From the NCBI GenBank assembly GCA_937951135.1, contig CALFCI010000015.1, positions 1-35,720 of the forward strand: a DNA stretch of 35,720 bases, given 5' to 3'. Shown here piece after piece: positions 27,101 through 34,695 of this stretch. Each line of letters starts with the position of its first letter. Positions within the stretch are counted from its first letter, which is position 1. This DNA comes from an uncultured Aquimarina sp. (GTDB taxonomy: Bacteria > Bacteroidota > Bacteroidia > Flavobacteriales > Flavobacteriaceae). A program made the position numbers and the translations under genes. Under the pieces are notes generated by a model, which worked only from the letters and a program-made list of their open reading frames with translations, searched no databases and was not told where the DNA came from.

Positions 27101-27862
27101 TTGTGCGACTAATCTTGAATCTCTAAGGTTACTCGCAAAGACCACAAAAGCATTCATCCCACGCGCTTGTAAAGCTTCGATCATCGCCCATAAAGGCGAC
27201 ATATTATTCGCAACATAATGTGTGCGATATGCTAAGAGTACTGTTGTCGGTTTAGCAGGATCTATAATCGTAGTGAGTTGTTCTTGTGTTACCATTCCGG
27301 TTTGTGGAGTGTATAGAAATACATCAGCAATCGATTGCGGTGGCGGAATGGTCAGTTGTGTGTTAAAAAAAGCATTTCGGAGGTAGTTGAACAATGCAAT
27401 AGCATTTTCTTTACCCCCTTCTTGTAGATATTGACGGCATTGATGCACTATCTGAATGTCTACAGAAGAGTGTTTCATCAATTCAAAATCAGGTTCATGT
27501 GCAGGAATAAATAAAACCGTATTGCCAACCCGTTCTTGTAGTTCAATTAAAGAGGTGATGAGGTACTTGTAATAGCTCATTCCTCCCAGCATGCTGCATA
27601 CAATCACTTTTGCTTTTTCCAGTACCTCTTCGAGATAGGTGTCAATAGTGAGTTCTTGTTTTAGATAGACCAAATTCGCCATGCGAAAACTAGGTAACGC
27701 ATCTCCTTCGATACGATACAACTGCTTGTACGCTTCATTAAAGGTATGGATTTCGGTATCCCCAGCACTCAAAAATACAATGTCTCCTGGTTGTTGATCG
27801 ATATAAAAAATACCATCATCATTAGGATTCCATCCGCCGGGTATGGTTGCAATTAGATGCAT
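24116..27862 (-). CDS. cobN: Cobaltochelatase large subunit CobN
   Basis: A 1248-residue protein of the CobN/BchH/ChlH family, near the usual length. Visible signatures: PTTVLLAYRTHYVANNMSP, LPNYPNKDSRLANGVGLDTPES, HLGKHGNLEWLPGKSVSL, YPFIINDPGEGTQAKRR and YGSSKKGVSAHESFQYRL. CobN inserts Co2+ into hydrogenobyrinic acid a,c-diamide with an ATPase partner (CobST classically, or ChlI/ChlD-like proteins). The partner here is likely the ChlID fusion at 29705-31375 on the same strand. It starts 13 bp after the stop of cbiA, so the two form an operon. A magnesium or other chelatase role is less likely in this cobalamin setting. Confidence 0.93.
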   Translation of the reverse strand: MHLIATIPGGWNPNDDGIFYIDQQPGDIVFLSAGDTEIHTFNEAYKQLYRIEGDALPSFRMANLVYLKQELTIDTYLEEVLEKAKVIVCSMLGGMSYYKYLITSLIELQERVGNTVLFIPAHEPDFELMKHSSVDIQIVHQCRQYLQEGGKENAIALFNYLRNAFFNTQLTIPPPQSIADVFLYTPQTGMVTQEQLTTIIDPAKPTTVLLAYRTHYVANNMSPLWAMIEALQARGMNAFVVFASNLRDSRLVAQVQDLMIHAGTRAIHAIINTTGFTIKPMDGTSFIFEHLKVPVLQAICATANKEVWKEGLFGLPPTDIAMNIALPEIDGRIIGRAVSFKKEVEKDRLTDSSILHYEAYIPACEFMAELAQRWARLSYLKNEDKKVAIILPNYPNKDSRLANGVGLDTPESCIVLLNALKAEGYTLGTHLPKSGTELMHWITQMTTNDITTTMTRPHALVFETADFKDSFSKLSQALQDKVHTQWGTPEDDPYYTDKGFIVSGFLLGNIFVSIQPSRGYNQDPQAIYHSPDLPPTYQYLAYYFWLQNSYQTDAVIHLGKHGNLEWLPGKSVSLDPETCFPAAVFGALPHFYPFIINDPGEGTQAKRRNQAVIIDHLIPPMTRAETYGSLMKLEHLVDEYYEASSLDPKRSRVLEKEIENLVKETKLNVDLGIASDDLDELLVKLDGYLCELKEAQIRDGLHIFGQAPIDEQLIDLLIALHRVPSYEQEGITQVLAKDLGITENIIALPYTTVMNSTIEGVFCKTIGQVVAQLEHIAKRVLIEHLATEQLPLQYPLLGKMVRHIKTNTLVKVAQTTDELRFLLEGLNGKYVPSGPSGAPTRGRLDLLPTGRNFYSVDVRTIPTETAYRLGEKSAQLIIDRYLQEHGDYPETIGISVWGTATMRTGGDDIAQAFALLGIRPIWKNANRRVTDFEVIPLITLGRPRVDVTLRISGFFRDAFPDVINLFNAVVQRLANLEEPLEDNPIRKRFLAEQHQWQEKGLPPEEASQRALYRVFGSKPGAYGAGLQAVIDEKNWQTPEDLAKVYINWSGYAYGSSKKGVSAHESFQYRLQAMQIVMQNQDNREHDILDSDDYYQFHGGLANAVKTTKGSDAEIYFGDNSRPETPKVKTLKEELLKVYRSRVINPKWITGVQRHGYKGAFEMAATLDYLFAYDATTNLIDDFMYEGITESYLLTPENKEFIQQNNPWALKDMSERLLEAIQRGLWKNPSEEIKQQLEDLYLEGEGLVE

Positions 27863-27872
27863 AATTATTTTG

Positions 27873-27935
27873 GTTTTAATCCACGTTGCGGAGTTTAATC
27901 CACATTGTGGAGTTTAATTCTCCGAGGCAGTCGAC
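27873..27935 (-). repeat. Dispersed palindromic repeat, partial copy with internal duplication
   Basis: TTTAATCCACGTTGCGGAG is followed directly by TTTAATCCACATTGTGGAG and TTTAATTCTCCGAGG, the end motif of the repeat at 15553-15655 duplicated head to tail. It forms the last about 60 nt of cbiA, including the stop codon, and almost the whole cbiA-cobN junction. Confidence 0.78.
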
Positions 27936-29201
27936 TGCTGCCCAATACCAATGTACATAGCTTGCGTATACGTTTTGATAGTTGTATATTTTTGTAGCCA
28001 CTTCTTTTTCTCTTGCAGAACATATTTTGGCTAGTGTAGGATTGTTTTCATCATTTATGATAGTGGAATAATGAAATTCATGTCCCCATATATCTACTTC
28101 ATTATAGCGTGTTCTCCGGTAGCCTAAAGACAGTTTTTTATGTTCCATCGTCGTGCTAAATTCAAAGATACTCGCCATAGGATACGCGACACCAGTGTCA
28201 TCAATAATTGTTTTTCCTAGGTACATCATTCCTCCACATTCAGCAAAGATCGTTACTCCGGTATCTGCTGCTGCTTTGATTTGTGACCGCATTGCTGTGT
28301 TTTTTGATAATTGGTCGAGATATAGTTCTGGGTATCCACCTGCTAGATAGATATAATCGGCTTCGGGAAGTACAGTATCATGAATCGGACTAAAATAGCA
28401 AACCGTTCCCATAGCCTCCAACCATTTTATGTTTTCTAAATAGGTGAAACTAAAGGCTTCATCTTTTGCAACCGCTATGGTTTTAGGAATAGCAATAGGT
28501 GCAGGAATCTCCTTTTCTTTTGGAACAGGAGCCACTTCTTTAGCACATTCCAATAGTTTTGGAATCGAAAGGTATGTAGCGATATGCAATGCAGCATTTT
28601 CGATCACCGTTTCAAAAGTAGCATCGATATGCAATCCTAAGTGTCGCGAAGGAATTGCAATTTCATCATTGGGAGGTATATAGCCTAAAGAAGGAATTCC
28701 AACGGTATCACAAGCTTCTTTTAAAAAGGCGTAATGCGATTCGGTTTTTACGAAATTAAAAATAACCCCTGCAATGGTAACCTCAGGGTCAAAGGTCGTT
28801 AACCCATGTAAAATTGGAGCAATGGTATACGCCATACTGCGTGCATTCACGACTAGAAGTATCGGAATGTCTAAAAGCTTGGCAATAGAAGCCGCACTTC
28901 CTTGATCTCTTACAGCGCCATCAAACAATCCCATAACGCCTTCTACAATGCTAATATCAGCCGATTGTTGGTAGCGATTAAAAAGGTCGATGACATGTGC
29001 TTCTGGCATCAATATGGTGTCTAGATTTATAGCTGGATTTCCAGTTGCAGTACTATGGTGAATGGTATCGATATAATCGGGGCCACATTTAAAAGTTTGT
29101 ACCCGTTGCCCTTGATTTGTAAACCAACGAGATAGCCCAAGTGTTAGGGTTGTCTTTCCTGAATTACTCCAAGGAGCCGCAATTAAAAATGCTTTAGACA
29201 T
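27876..29201 (-). CDS. cbiA: Cobyrinic/hydrogenobyrinic acid a,c-diamide synthase
   Basis: A 441-residue glutamine amidotransferase. The N-terminal synthetase half begins with a P-loop-like APWSNSGKTTLTLGL, followed by TFKCGPDYIDTIHHS and VEGVMGLFDG. The C-terminal GATase half has the nucleophile Cys in FAECGGMMYLG and the His motif GHEFHYS. It amidates the a and c side chains of the corrin ring using Gln and ATP. It is the first gene of a minus-strand pair with cobN. The final about 20 residues (about CLGELNSTMWIKLRNVD) come from the dispersed palindromic repeat and look like an added tail. The start is ATG 29201, MSKAFLIAAPWSNSGKT. Confidence 0.93.
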   Translation of the reverse strand: MSKAFLIAAPWSNSGKTTLTLGLSRWFTNQGQRVQTFKCGPDYIDTIHHSTATGNPAINLDTILMPEAHVIDLFNRYQQSADISIVEGVMGLFDGAVRDQGSAASIAKLLDIPILLVVNARSMAYTIAPILHGLTTFDPEVTIAGVIFNFVKTESHYAFLKEACDTVGIPSLGYIPPNDEIAIPSRHLGLHIDATFETVIENAALHIATYLSIPKLLECAKEVAPVPKEKEIPAPIAIPKTIAVAKDEAFSFTYLENIKWLEAMGTVCYFSPIHDTVLPEADYIYLAGGYPELYLDQLSKNTAMRSQIKAAADTGVTIFAECGGMMYLGKTIIDDTGVAYPMASIFEFSTTMEHKKLSLGYRRTRYNEVDIWGHEFHYSTIINDENNPTLAKICSAREKEVATKIYNYQNVYASYVHWYWAAVDCLGELNSTMWIKLRNVD

Positions 29202-29480
29202 GGGTTGTATAGAATATAGATTTTATCCATAGAATACGGGACGCTATGCTGTTAGATGTTAGACCGTTTCACTTTTCGAATATAGATGATCTTAACAACA
29301 GCCAAAATAGTTAAAAAATCGTCAGATCGAGAAGTCCAATCCAAAAAATATCCAATAGTTATTGTACGCTCGTCAGGTTGAGTGTGGAGTATATCGAGAC
29401 CTTGTTTTATTGGTATAGTATCTCGAGACCCTATCCTACGAGAGGGCAGGCGCTGGCCACTCGATAGAAGAAGAGTTGCT

Positions 29481-29636
29481 TAATTTTTTAGTCTTTCCCG
29501 GATTCAGGATTGTCTCGACTCTTCGGTGGTTGTTCCGACACCTCGGGGGTTAAAATAGTACGAAAGATGATATGCTAGAAGAAAGTACCTTAATTACTGT
29601 TTTTTAGATATGTGCTAATTTTTGTCATGTATAAAA
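29481..29636 (+). repeat. ~120-bp dispersed repeat, copy 3 with inner insertion (between chlID and cbiA)
   Basis: TTTTTTAGTCTT, TTAAAATAGTACGAAAGATGA, TACCTTAATTACTG, TTTTTTAGATATGTGC and TAATTTTTGTCATG match copies at 9775 and 13388 in order and orientation, with extra sequence near 29500-29550. The 503-bp gap also holds CTATCCTACGAGAGGGCAGG-like GC-rich sequence near 29430 but no gene that I can support. Confidence 0.75.
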
Positions 29637-29704
29637 CTCTTTATCGAAAGCGATATTCTTAACTCCTTAACTTCCATTACTTCTGTATTCTTTTTTAATC
29701 GACA

Positions 29705-31375
29705 TTAATACTCAGCAGCCATTCGGTAGTCCAATTGCAATGCTTGCGCTAATCGTTTGGCCCTGCCTAATTTCACAAATCCACCTTCGGTATCAATGAT
29801 CGTAGCTTTTGGGAGTTTACTCAGGTATTTTTTATAGGTAGTAATGGCATACTGAAATGGATCGGTAGCGCCTACATTTGCTTTCCCATCGGTAAACACA
29901 AATAACTGCGTATTTTGAAAATTTAAGGAGCGTAGCAATTCATATACTTTAAAAAAGGCGGCTCCTAAGTTCGTTTTTCCAGCAGTTCTTAACTGCTGAT
30001 TTAAGGTTGCGATGTGTTGAGTGTTGCTCGTAAATTCCTGTATAATTTTTGCCGTAGTATCTTGTAAGCCTACAATCGCATACTGTATTTTTTGTAAAGG
30101 ATATGAAGTTATTGTTTTCTCAATGATTCCTTTTAGATATGCCATTTGTTGATCCAAAGCCATTGAAGCGCTAGTGTCGACTAAAAATACAATACGAACA
30201 CTACTTTTAGTTGTAAGTTGCTTGTATTTCTTTTGAAATGTTCCTGTTTTTAGATATGCCGTAATGGATTTTACAACAGACAGTTCCGTATGTGGTTTCG
30301 AAGGATAAGACACAGGAGAAATTGTATGTAGCGCTTCTAAGTTGACTTTTTGTTTTGTCCCTGTTTTGGGTGCTGCAAATTGGAGTCCCTCTTGTACTGC
30401 TTTTGGCAATTGAAATGCTGTAGTATTAGGAGGGGGTGCTGTATTTGTTTCGTTTGGTGATTGCTCTTTTTCCGGATTTGTATCGGTATCGGTATCGTTT
30501 TCTGGATCGGTAGGAGGGGTGTACTCCTTAGCACGATGTTGCAGTACAAATGATGCAATGGTGTTTACGGTTTCGATACTAACTTCGGTATGCTTATGAA
30601 ATGCCGCATACGCTCTGGCGGTTTTGAGTAATAGAATGTCTGCACGCATCCCCTCTACTTGGTTGGCGATAGTGAGTGCAGCGCAATGCTCTTGCACCAC
30701 TTCTGGAATTTGTATCGTATGTATTTTTTCTTTTGCTGCTAATACTTGGGATTTTACGTTTTGTTCCTGTACAGCATAACGCTCATAAAACGCTGTAGGA
30801 TCACTATCAAAATCTAGCCGTTGCATTGCAATTGTAGACCGTATTTTTTGATCTGTAGGGGTTTTAACGGTAACACTCAACCCAAATCGATCTAATAATT
30901 GTGGTCGTAAGGCGCCTTCTTCTGGATTCATAGTACCGACAAGACAAAAACGACTATTCATCCATTGTGAGATTCCTTCGCGTTCTAGAGGATACCCACC
31001 AGTTGTCGAGGCATCTAGTAATACATCCATAAGGTAATCATTTAAGAGATTGACTTCATCGATATATAAAAAACCCTGATGGGCTTGTGCTAAAAGCCCT
31101 TTGTCTACAATCGTTATTTTTTGATTGATCAAAGCTTCTAGGTTGATACTTCCCAATACTCGATCTTCGGTAGCACCTATGGGTAGGTTTATAAACGGAA
31201 AATCAGTCCCCATCAATTGGCTTAGTCCACGTACCATAGTGGTTTTGGCGGTGCCTTTATCTCCTGTAGCCAGTACACCTCCAATACTAGGATCAACAAG
31301 CGTAAGGAGTAAACATAATTGTAAATCATCTTGCGCAAGGATTGCCGTAAAAGGGTAGCTGTGTTTTGATTGCAT
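29705..31375 (-). CDS. ChlI/ChlD-like fusion: AAA+ ATPase plus VWA domain (chelatase subunit)
   Basis: A 556-residue fusion. The AAA+ part (about 1-280) has Walker A TGDKGTAKTT, Walker B FLYIDEVNLL and GGYPLEREG, as in BchI/ChlI. A Pro/Thr/Asn/Glu-rich linker (about 290-330) follows, then a von Willebrand A domain (about 390-556) with MIDAS DTSAS and FVFTDGKANVG, as in BchD/ChlD. Such proteins power CobN/ChlH-type metal insertion. It lies upstream of cbiA and cobN on the same strand, separated by a 503-bp gap with a repeat. I infer it is the ATPase partner of CobN, replacing CobS and CobT. No riboswitch was seen upstream of it. Confidence 0.88.
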   Translation of the reverse strand: MQSKHSYPFTAILAQDDLQLCLLLTLVDPSIGGVLATGDKGTAKTTMVRGLSQLMGTDFPFINLPIGATEDRVLGSINLEALINQKITIVDKGLLAQAHQGFLYIDEVNLLNDYLMDVLLDASTTGGYPLEREGISQWMNSRFCLVGTMNPEEGALRPQLLDRFGLSVTVKTPTDQKIRSTIAMQRLDFDSDPTAFYERYAVQEQNVKSQVLAAKEKIHTIQIPEVVQEHCAALTIANQVEGMRADILLLKTARAYAAFHKHTEVSIETVNTIASFVLQHRAKEYTPPTDPENDTDTDTNPEKEQSPNETNTAPPPNTTAFQLPKAVQEGLQFAAPKTGTKQKVNLEALHTISPVSYPSKPHTELSVVKSITAYLKTGTFQKKYKQLTTKSSVRIVFLVDTSASMALDQQMAYLKGIIEKTITSYPLQKIQYAIVGLQDTTAKIIQEFTSNTQHIATLNQQLRTAGKTNLGAAFFKVYELLRSLNFQNTQLFVFTDGKANVGATDPFQYAITTYKKYLSKLPKATIIDTEGGFVKLGRAKRLAQALQLDYRMAAEY

Positions 31376-31650
31376 CTGTAGTCTTATATGATTGGTAAAA
31401 ATACGGAATTTTGTAAGGATGTTATGAGGTATGTTAAGTTTATAGGTGTTGGGAGGTGGGGTAATGGATTACTGTATTTTAAGGTTAAGTATTTTGAATT
31501 TTTTTATCGGGTGTATTTCAATAAGGTAGATTGGGATTGGCTCATTTGGATTGTACTTAATTTTTTGTTTAGAGGTGTTTATGTCGGGGTATTTTTGTTA
31601 AATTTGTAAGGTGTATTCAGTAGTATACACATTGATAAACATTATGATCT

Positions 31651-31983
31651 ATGGAACTTAATACTGGGATACTTCTATCATGTATATTGATTTTATTATT
31701 TGAAAATTTTAGAGTTATTAATAGACTGAAAAAATCAGATCATAGAGAATCTGTAAAGCTCTCTTCAATATGGAAGATTGGAGTTTTTATTTTTATAATA
31801 GGCTTTATAACAGTATTATTTACTTTTTCAAATATTTATGATTTGATAACAGATAAAACAGAGGCTAATCAAATTACTTTATTAATAAAAGAAAATTTAG
31901 TATCTGGAGTAAAATTTCTTGCTATTTTCTTTTTGTCTATTGTTAATTGGATTCTGTTGAAGAGATTTAGATTTAACATTTAA
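31651..31983 (+). CDS. Small membrane protein of unknown function
   Basis: 110 residues with three hydrophobic segments (about 4-22, 45-66, 88-106: NTGILLSCILILLFE, IGVFIFIIGFITVLFTFS, FLAIFFLSIVNWILL) and a short charged loop. No family was recognised. ATG 31651 lies in an AT-rich context, and its coding-like composition contrasts with the gap on each side. Confidence 0.6.
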   Translation: MELNTGILLSCILILLFENFRVINRLKKSDHRESVKLSSIWKIGVFIFIIGFITVLFTFSNIYDLITDKTEANQITLLIKENLVSGVKFLAIFFLSIVNWILLKRFRFNI

Positions 31984-32369
31984 TATATGTGCGATGAAAC
32001 TAAATGTTTTAAAAGAAAAAGATATAAAATAAATTCAAATAAAGACGATTGCTAGTCAATATTTTGCATCGTATTGAAGTGTGTCAAAAACTACTCAATA
32101 ATGTTGGCTAAAGAATAACAAAAAATAGCGTTAAAAATTAAATCCAATAGCAGCCTCTTTAAAAGGGATCTTTTAGAATGCCAAAAGATATGAATTACAA
32201 GAAATAATTAAGAAATCGATTAGGAAGTATATATTTATAGAATGTATACTTGAAAGGGGAAACTATTGATTTTAGCCGAAAACATTAGGGGTAGGGGTTT
32301 AGTGATCAAAGATATTCTTAGTAATTTTGTTACTGCAGAATATCCATGTAAAGTAATCAAACACATCAA
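31984..32369. other. Gap with a short open stretch coupled to the next gene
   Basis: No complete gene is supported. From 32254 to 32373 the + strand reads KGKLLILAENIRGRG then VTAEYPCKVIKHIK and stops at TGA 32371-32373, overlapping the ATG at 32370. It has no start codon. The pattern suggests the tail of a broken gene once coupled to the downstream one, but the family was not recognised. Confidence 0.4.
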
Positions 32370-32894
32370 ATGAACGATATGAATTTAGCAAAGCACTGTG
32401 TATTATGTGATAATCAAATTGTAACATTTAAAGATGGAACTATATGCAGTTTAACAAATAAGAAACCTGAATTTAATAAGACTTGTTTTAAAATTGAATT
32501 TAACGAAAAGTTTGAAGAAAAAATAAAAACAACTAATTTGAGTGTAGAAAATATTAAACGCAAAAAGTTTGATTACTATGGTAGTTTTGTGTTATTTCTA
32601 TGCATTGGAATGGGATTAATTATAGGTGGATATTTTATTGGAAAATACGTTTTTGACAAGGGGTTTATTTCAACAGTTCCGCTTATAATTATGGGAGCAG
32701 GAATACTCCCTTTATCCTATGCTTTTGGTTTTTTTAATACTTATAATAATGAAAGAGCTATTGCAGAACAAAATAAGGTGGAATTAGATACAATCCTAAA
32801 TCTCTACAAAATTAGTTATGATATTGATTTTGAATATCAAAAAGAAATTCATGGCTCACAAGAGGTCAAAGTAGAATTAAAAGTCAAATCATAA
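32370..32894 (+). CDS. Membrane protein with N-terminal Cys-rich motif, unknown function
   Basis: 174 residues. The N-terminal part has HCVLCDNQ and then ICSLTNKKPEFNKTC, a possible zinc-ribbon-like pattern (C-x2-C, C, C). Two membrane segments follow (about 70-92 and 100-120: FVLFLCIGMGLIIGGYFIG, TVPLIIMGAGILPLSYAFGFF), then a soluble charged tail. I do not recognise the family. The ATG overlaps the stop of a broken upstream frame (ATGA). An alternative start is ATG 32379. Confidence 0.6.
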   Translation: MNDMNLAKHCVLCDNQIVTFKDGTICSLTNKKPEFNKTCFKIEFNEKFEEKIKTTNLSVENIKRKKFDYYGSFVLFLCIGMGLIIGGYFIGKYVFDKGFISTVPLIIMGAGILPLSYAFGFFNTYNNERAIAEQNKVELDTILNLYKISYDIDFEYQKEIHGSQEVKVELKVKS

Positions 32895-32969
32895 CATTAT
32901 AGTACTACTATGTTTATGAATATTAATTTCAGTTTAAATAATGCATATACTGTCTAAAATTTTTAGAAA

Positions 32970-33899
32970 ATGAAAAAAATATGTTGTATTATAGTAGTAT
33001 TAGTAGTCTTTATTTCTTGTAATACAAAGAAACCTAAAGAAAAAGAAAGTGTAAAAGTAAAATCGAAATTCACAGAAATTATTACACCAGATTATGAAGT
33101 GTACAAACCAAATCAAAAAGCGAAAGCTGTTTTAATTCTATTTGGTGGTTTTCCAGAAGTAGCTGAAGATATCAAAAGAGAGTTTACTATATTAGAAATA
33201 GCACGGAAAAATAATGTAGCGGTATTGTTTTCGAATTTGAATCAGAAATTATGGCTCCAAGAAGATGAAAAACGTTTGTTAGCTCAAAAGTTACAAGACG
33301 TTTTTGTCCAAAACGAATTGCCATTTGATAACATTTTTATTGGAGGTTTTTCGAGCGGTGGAATTGTAAGTCTCCTCATTAGTGACTTTATAATTGGGAT
33401 GAAACAATTTTATATCGACCCAAAAGGAGTTTTTATAGTAGATTCTCCAATTGATTTAGCTGAGCTATATGAAATTTCAGAGGGAAATATAGTAGCAAAT
33501 TTTTCAGAAACCTCTGTAGAAGAATCTAAATGGTTAATAGAAACTTTGGGAAGCGAATTTGGGAATCCTAAAACTGACATTGAAACCTATGAAAAGTATT
33601 CAGTATATACGTTAAGAACACATACTATTGATAATGTAAAAAAGCTAAAAAATACTAAAATTCGATTGTATACAGAGCCAGATATTATTTGGTGGAAGAA
33701 ACATAGAATGGTAACGTATGAACAAATGAATGCCTTTCCAATTCAAAAACTTTCAGAAGATCTTAAAAAACAAGGATTTAAATATGTTGAGTATATTTCA
33801 ACTAGTAATAGAGGGTATAGAGCAAATGGTGAAAGGCACCCTCATAGTTGGTCAATAGTAGATGAAAATGATTTGATGAAATGGATGTTAGAAAAATAG
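32970..33899 (+). CDS. Alpha/beta-hydrolase-like lipoprotein
   Basis: 309 residues with a lipobox VFISC (about 13-17), so it is probably anchored on a membrane. The hydrolase features are LILFGGFPE (oxyanion-side strand/loop) and the nucleophile elbow GGFSSGG (Ser at about 129). A candidate acid lies in the TEPDIIWW region and a candidate His in RHPHSW near the C-terminus. The fold is alpha/beta hydrolase and the substrate is unknown. It is a single gene, convergent with the minus-strand permease gene. Confidence 0.75.
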   Translation: MKKICCIIVVLVVFISCNTKKPKEKESVKVKSKFTEIITPDYEVYKPNQKAKAVLILFGGFPEVAEDIKREFTILEIARKNNVAVLFSNLNQKLWLQEDEKRLLAQKLQDVFVQNELPFDNIFIGGFSSGGIVSLLISDFIIGMKQFYIDPKGVFIVDSPIDLAELYEISEGNIVANFSETSVEESKWLIETLGSEFGNPKTDIETYEKYSVYTLRTHTIDNVKKLKNTKIRLYTEPDIIWWKKHRMVTYEQMNAFPIQKLSEDLKKQGFKYVEYISTSNRGYRANGERHPHSWSIVDENDLMKWMLEK

Positions 33900-33981
33900 A
33901 AATGCTGTATAATAGAGATAATAATCGTTACAAAATCTTTAATTTGACAATACAATTACGACATACAGACTGAGCTTCTAA

Positions 33982-34695
33982 TCATTCAAAAACCACCCCT
34001 TGCAATATGAATATCCCCGCGAGAATAGAGATAACACCAATACTACCATTCATCCATTTAAAGATGGAAATATTACGTTCGATAAAACGGCTCATGGTAA
34101 AAATTAATACATAACTATAGACTCCCATTGAAAAGATAACTCCAATGGACTCTACAAGTAATATTAGTACTGCATCCGAAATGGTATCGGCACCAATAAT
34201 TAATGCTGAGGTCAATGCGCCTCCTGTACCTGCTAAGCCATGTAACATGCCGATCCAAAAAGATTTATTGATCGGATTCATGGCAATTTCTTCACCTCTT
34301 TTTCCATGTAAATGAATAGGGTTACTCGCCAAATGTTCGTGGGCTTCTATTTTTTTATGATCTGCCATCATCGCATTGATCTTATGATTTCGGCGAATCG
34401 CCACGACGCCTAACCAAATCATAATGGGCCCTACAGAGGCTTCTGCCCAGAACGATATATTTTCTACAAAGCCGAGTAATGCTGCTCTAAAGACTAATGC
34501 AATTCCTCCAAAAAGCAATAGGGTTACAGAATGTCCTAGTGCCCACTGCGATGCTGTGAATACACTTTTAAGGGTTACTTTTTTTTTCTGGATGGCATTT
34601 TCTGCTGCTAATACAGATACAGCAGATATATGATCGGGTTCAAAAGAGTGGAGTATGCCTGCAATTAGCGGACGCGTAAGATTCATGATGTTCAT
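33982..34695 (-). CDS. Ni/Co-type metal permease (UreH/NiCoT-like)
   Basis: 237 residues with six or so membrane helices. The first carries GILHSFEPDHISAVS, the His/Asp-rich motif of nickel/cobalt transporters, and later WALGHSVTLLLFGG and GMLHGLAGTGGA repeat the signature. A His-rich cytoplasmic loop (KKIEAHEHLASNPIHLHG, about 112-129) could bind metal. Its ATG (34693-34695) overlaps the stop of cbiD (34692-34694), so the two are translationally coupled. Cobalt supply for the corrin chelatases is the natural inference; Ni2+ or other metals cannot be excluded. Confidence 0.85.
   Translation of the reverse strand: MNIMNLTRPLIAGILHSFEPDHISAVSVLAAENAIQKKKVTLKSVFTASQWALGHSVTLLLFGGIALVFRAALLGFVENISFWAEASVGPIMIWLGVVAIRRNHKINAMMADHKKIEAHEHLASNPIHLHGKRGEEIAMNPINKSFWIGMLHGLAGTGGALTSALIIGADTISDAVLILLVESIGVIFSMGVYSYVLIFTMSRFIERNISIFKWMNGSIGVISILAGIFILQGVVFE

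Noticed and set aside
31388..31609. 73-codon + strand ORF before the small membrane protein
   Set aside because: Unusual G/Trp/Phe-rich composition without signal or domain pattern; probably intergenic.
31376..31650. Possible second cobalamin riboswitch upstream of the chlID-cbiA-cobN genes
   Set aside because: Reading the reverse strand, I found neither the core AGCTGTTCCCGCAACTG-like block nor the B12 box.
31987..32055. 22-codon peptide MCDETKCFKRKRYKINSNKD...
   Set aside because: Too short to judge, no conserved context and no supporting signal.
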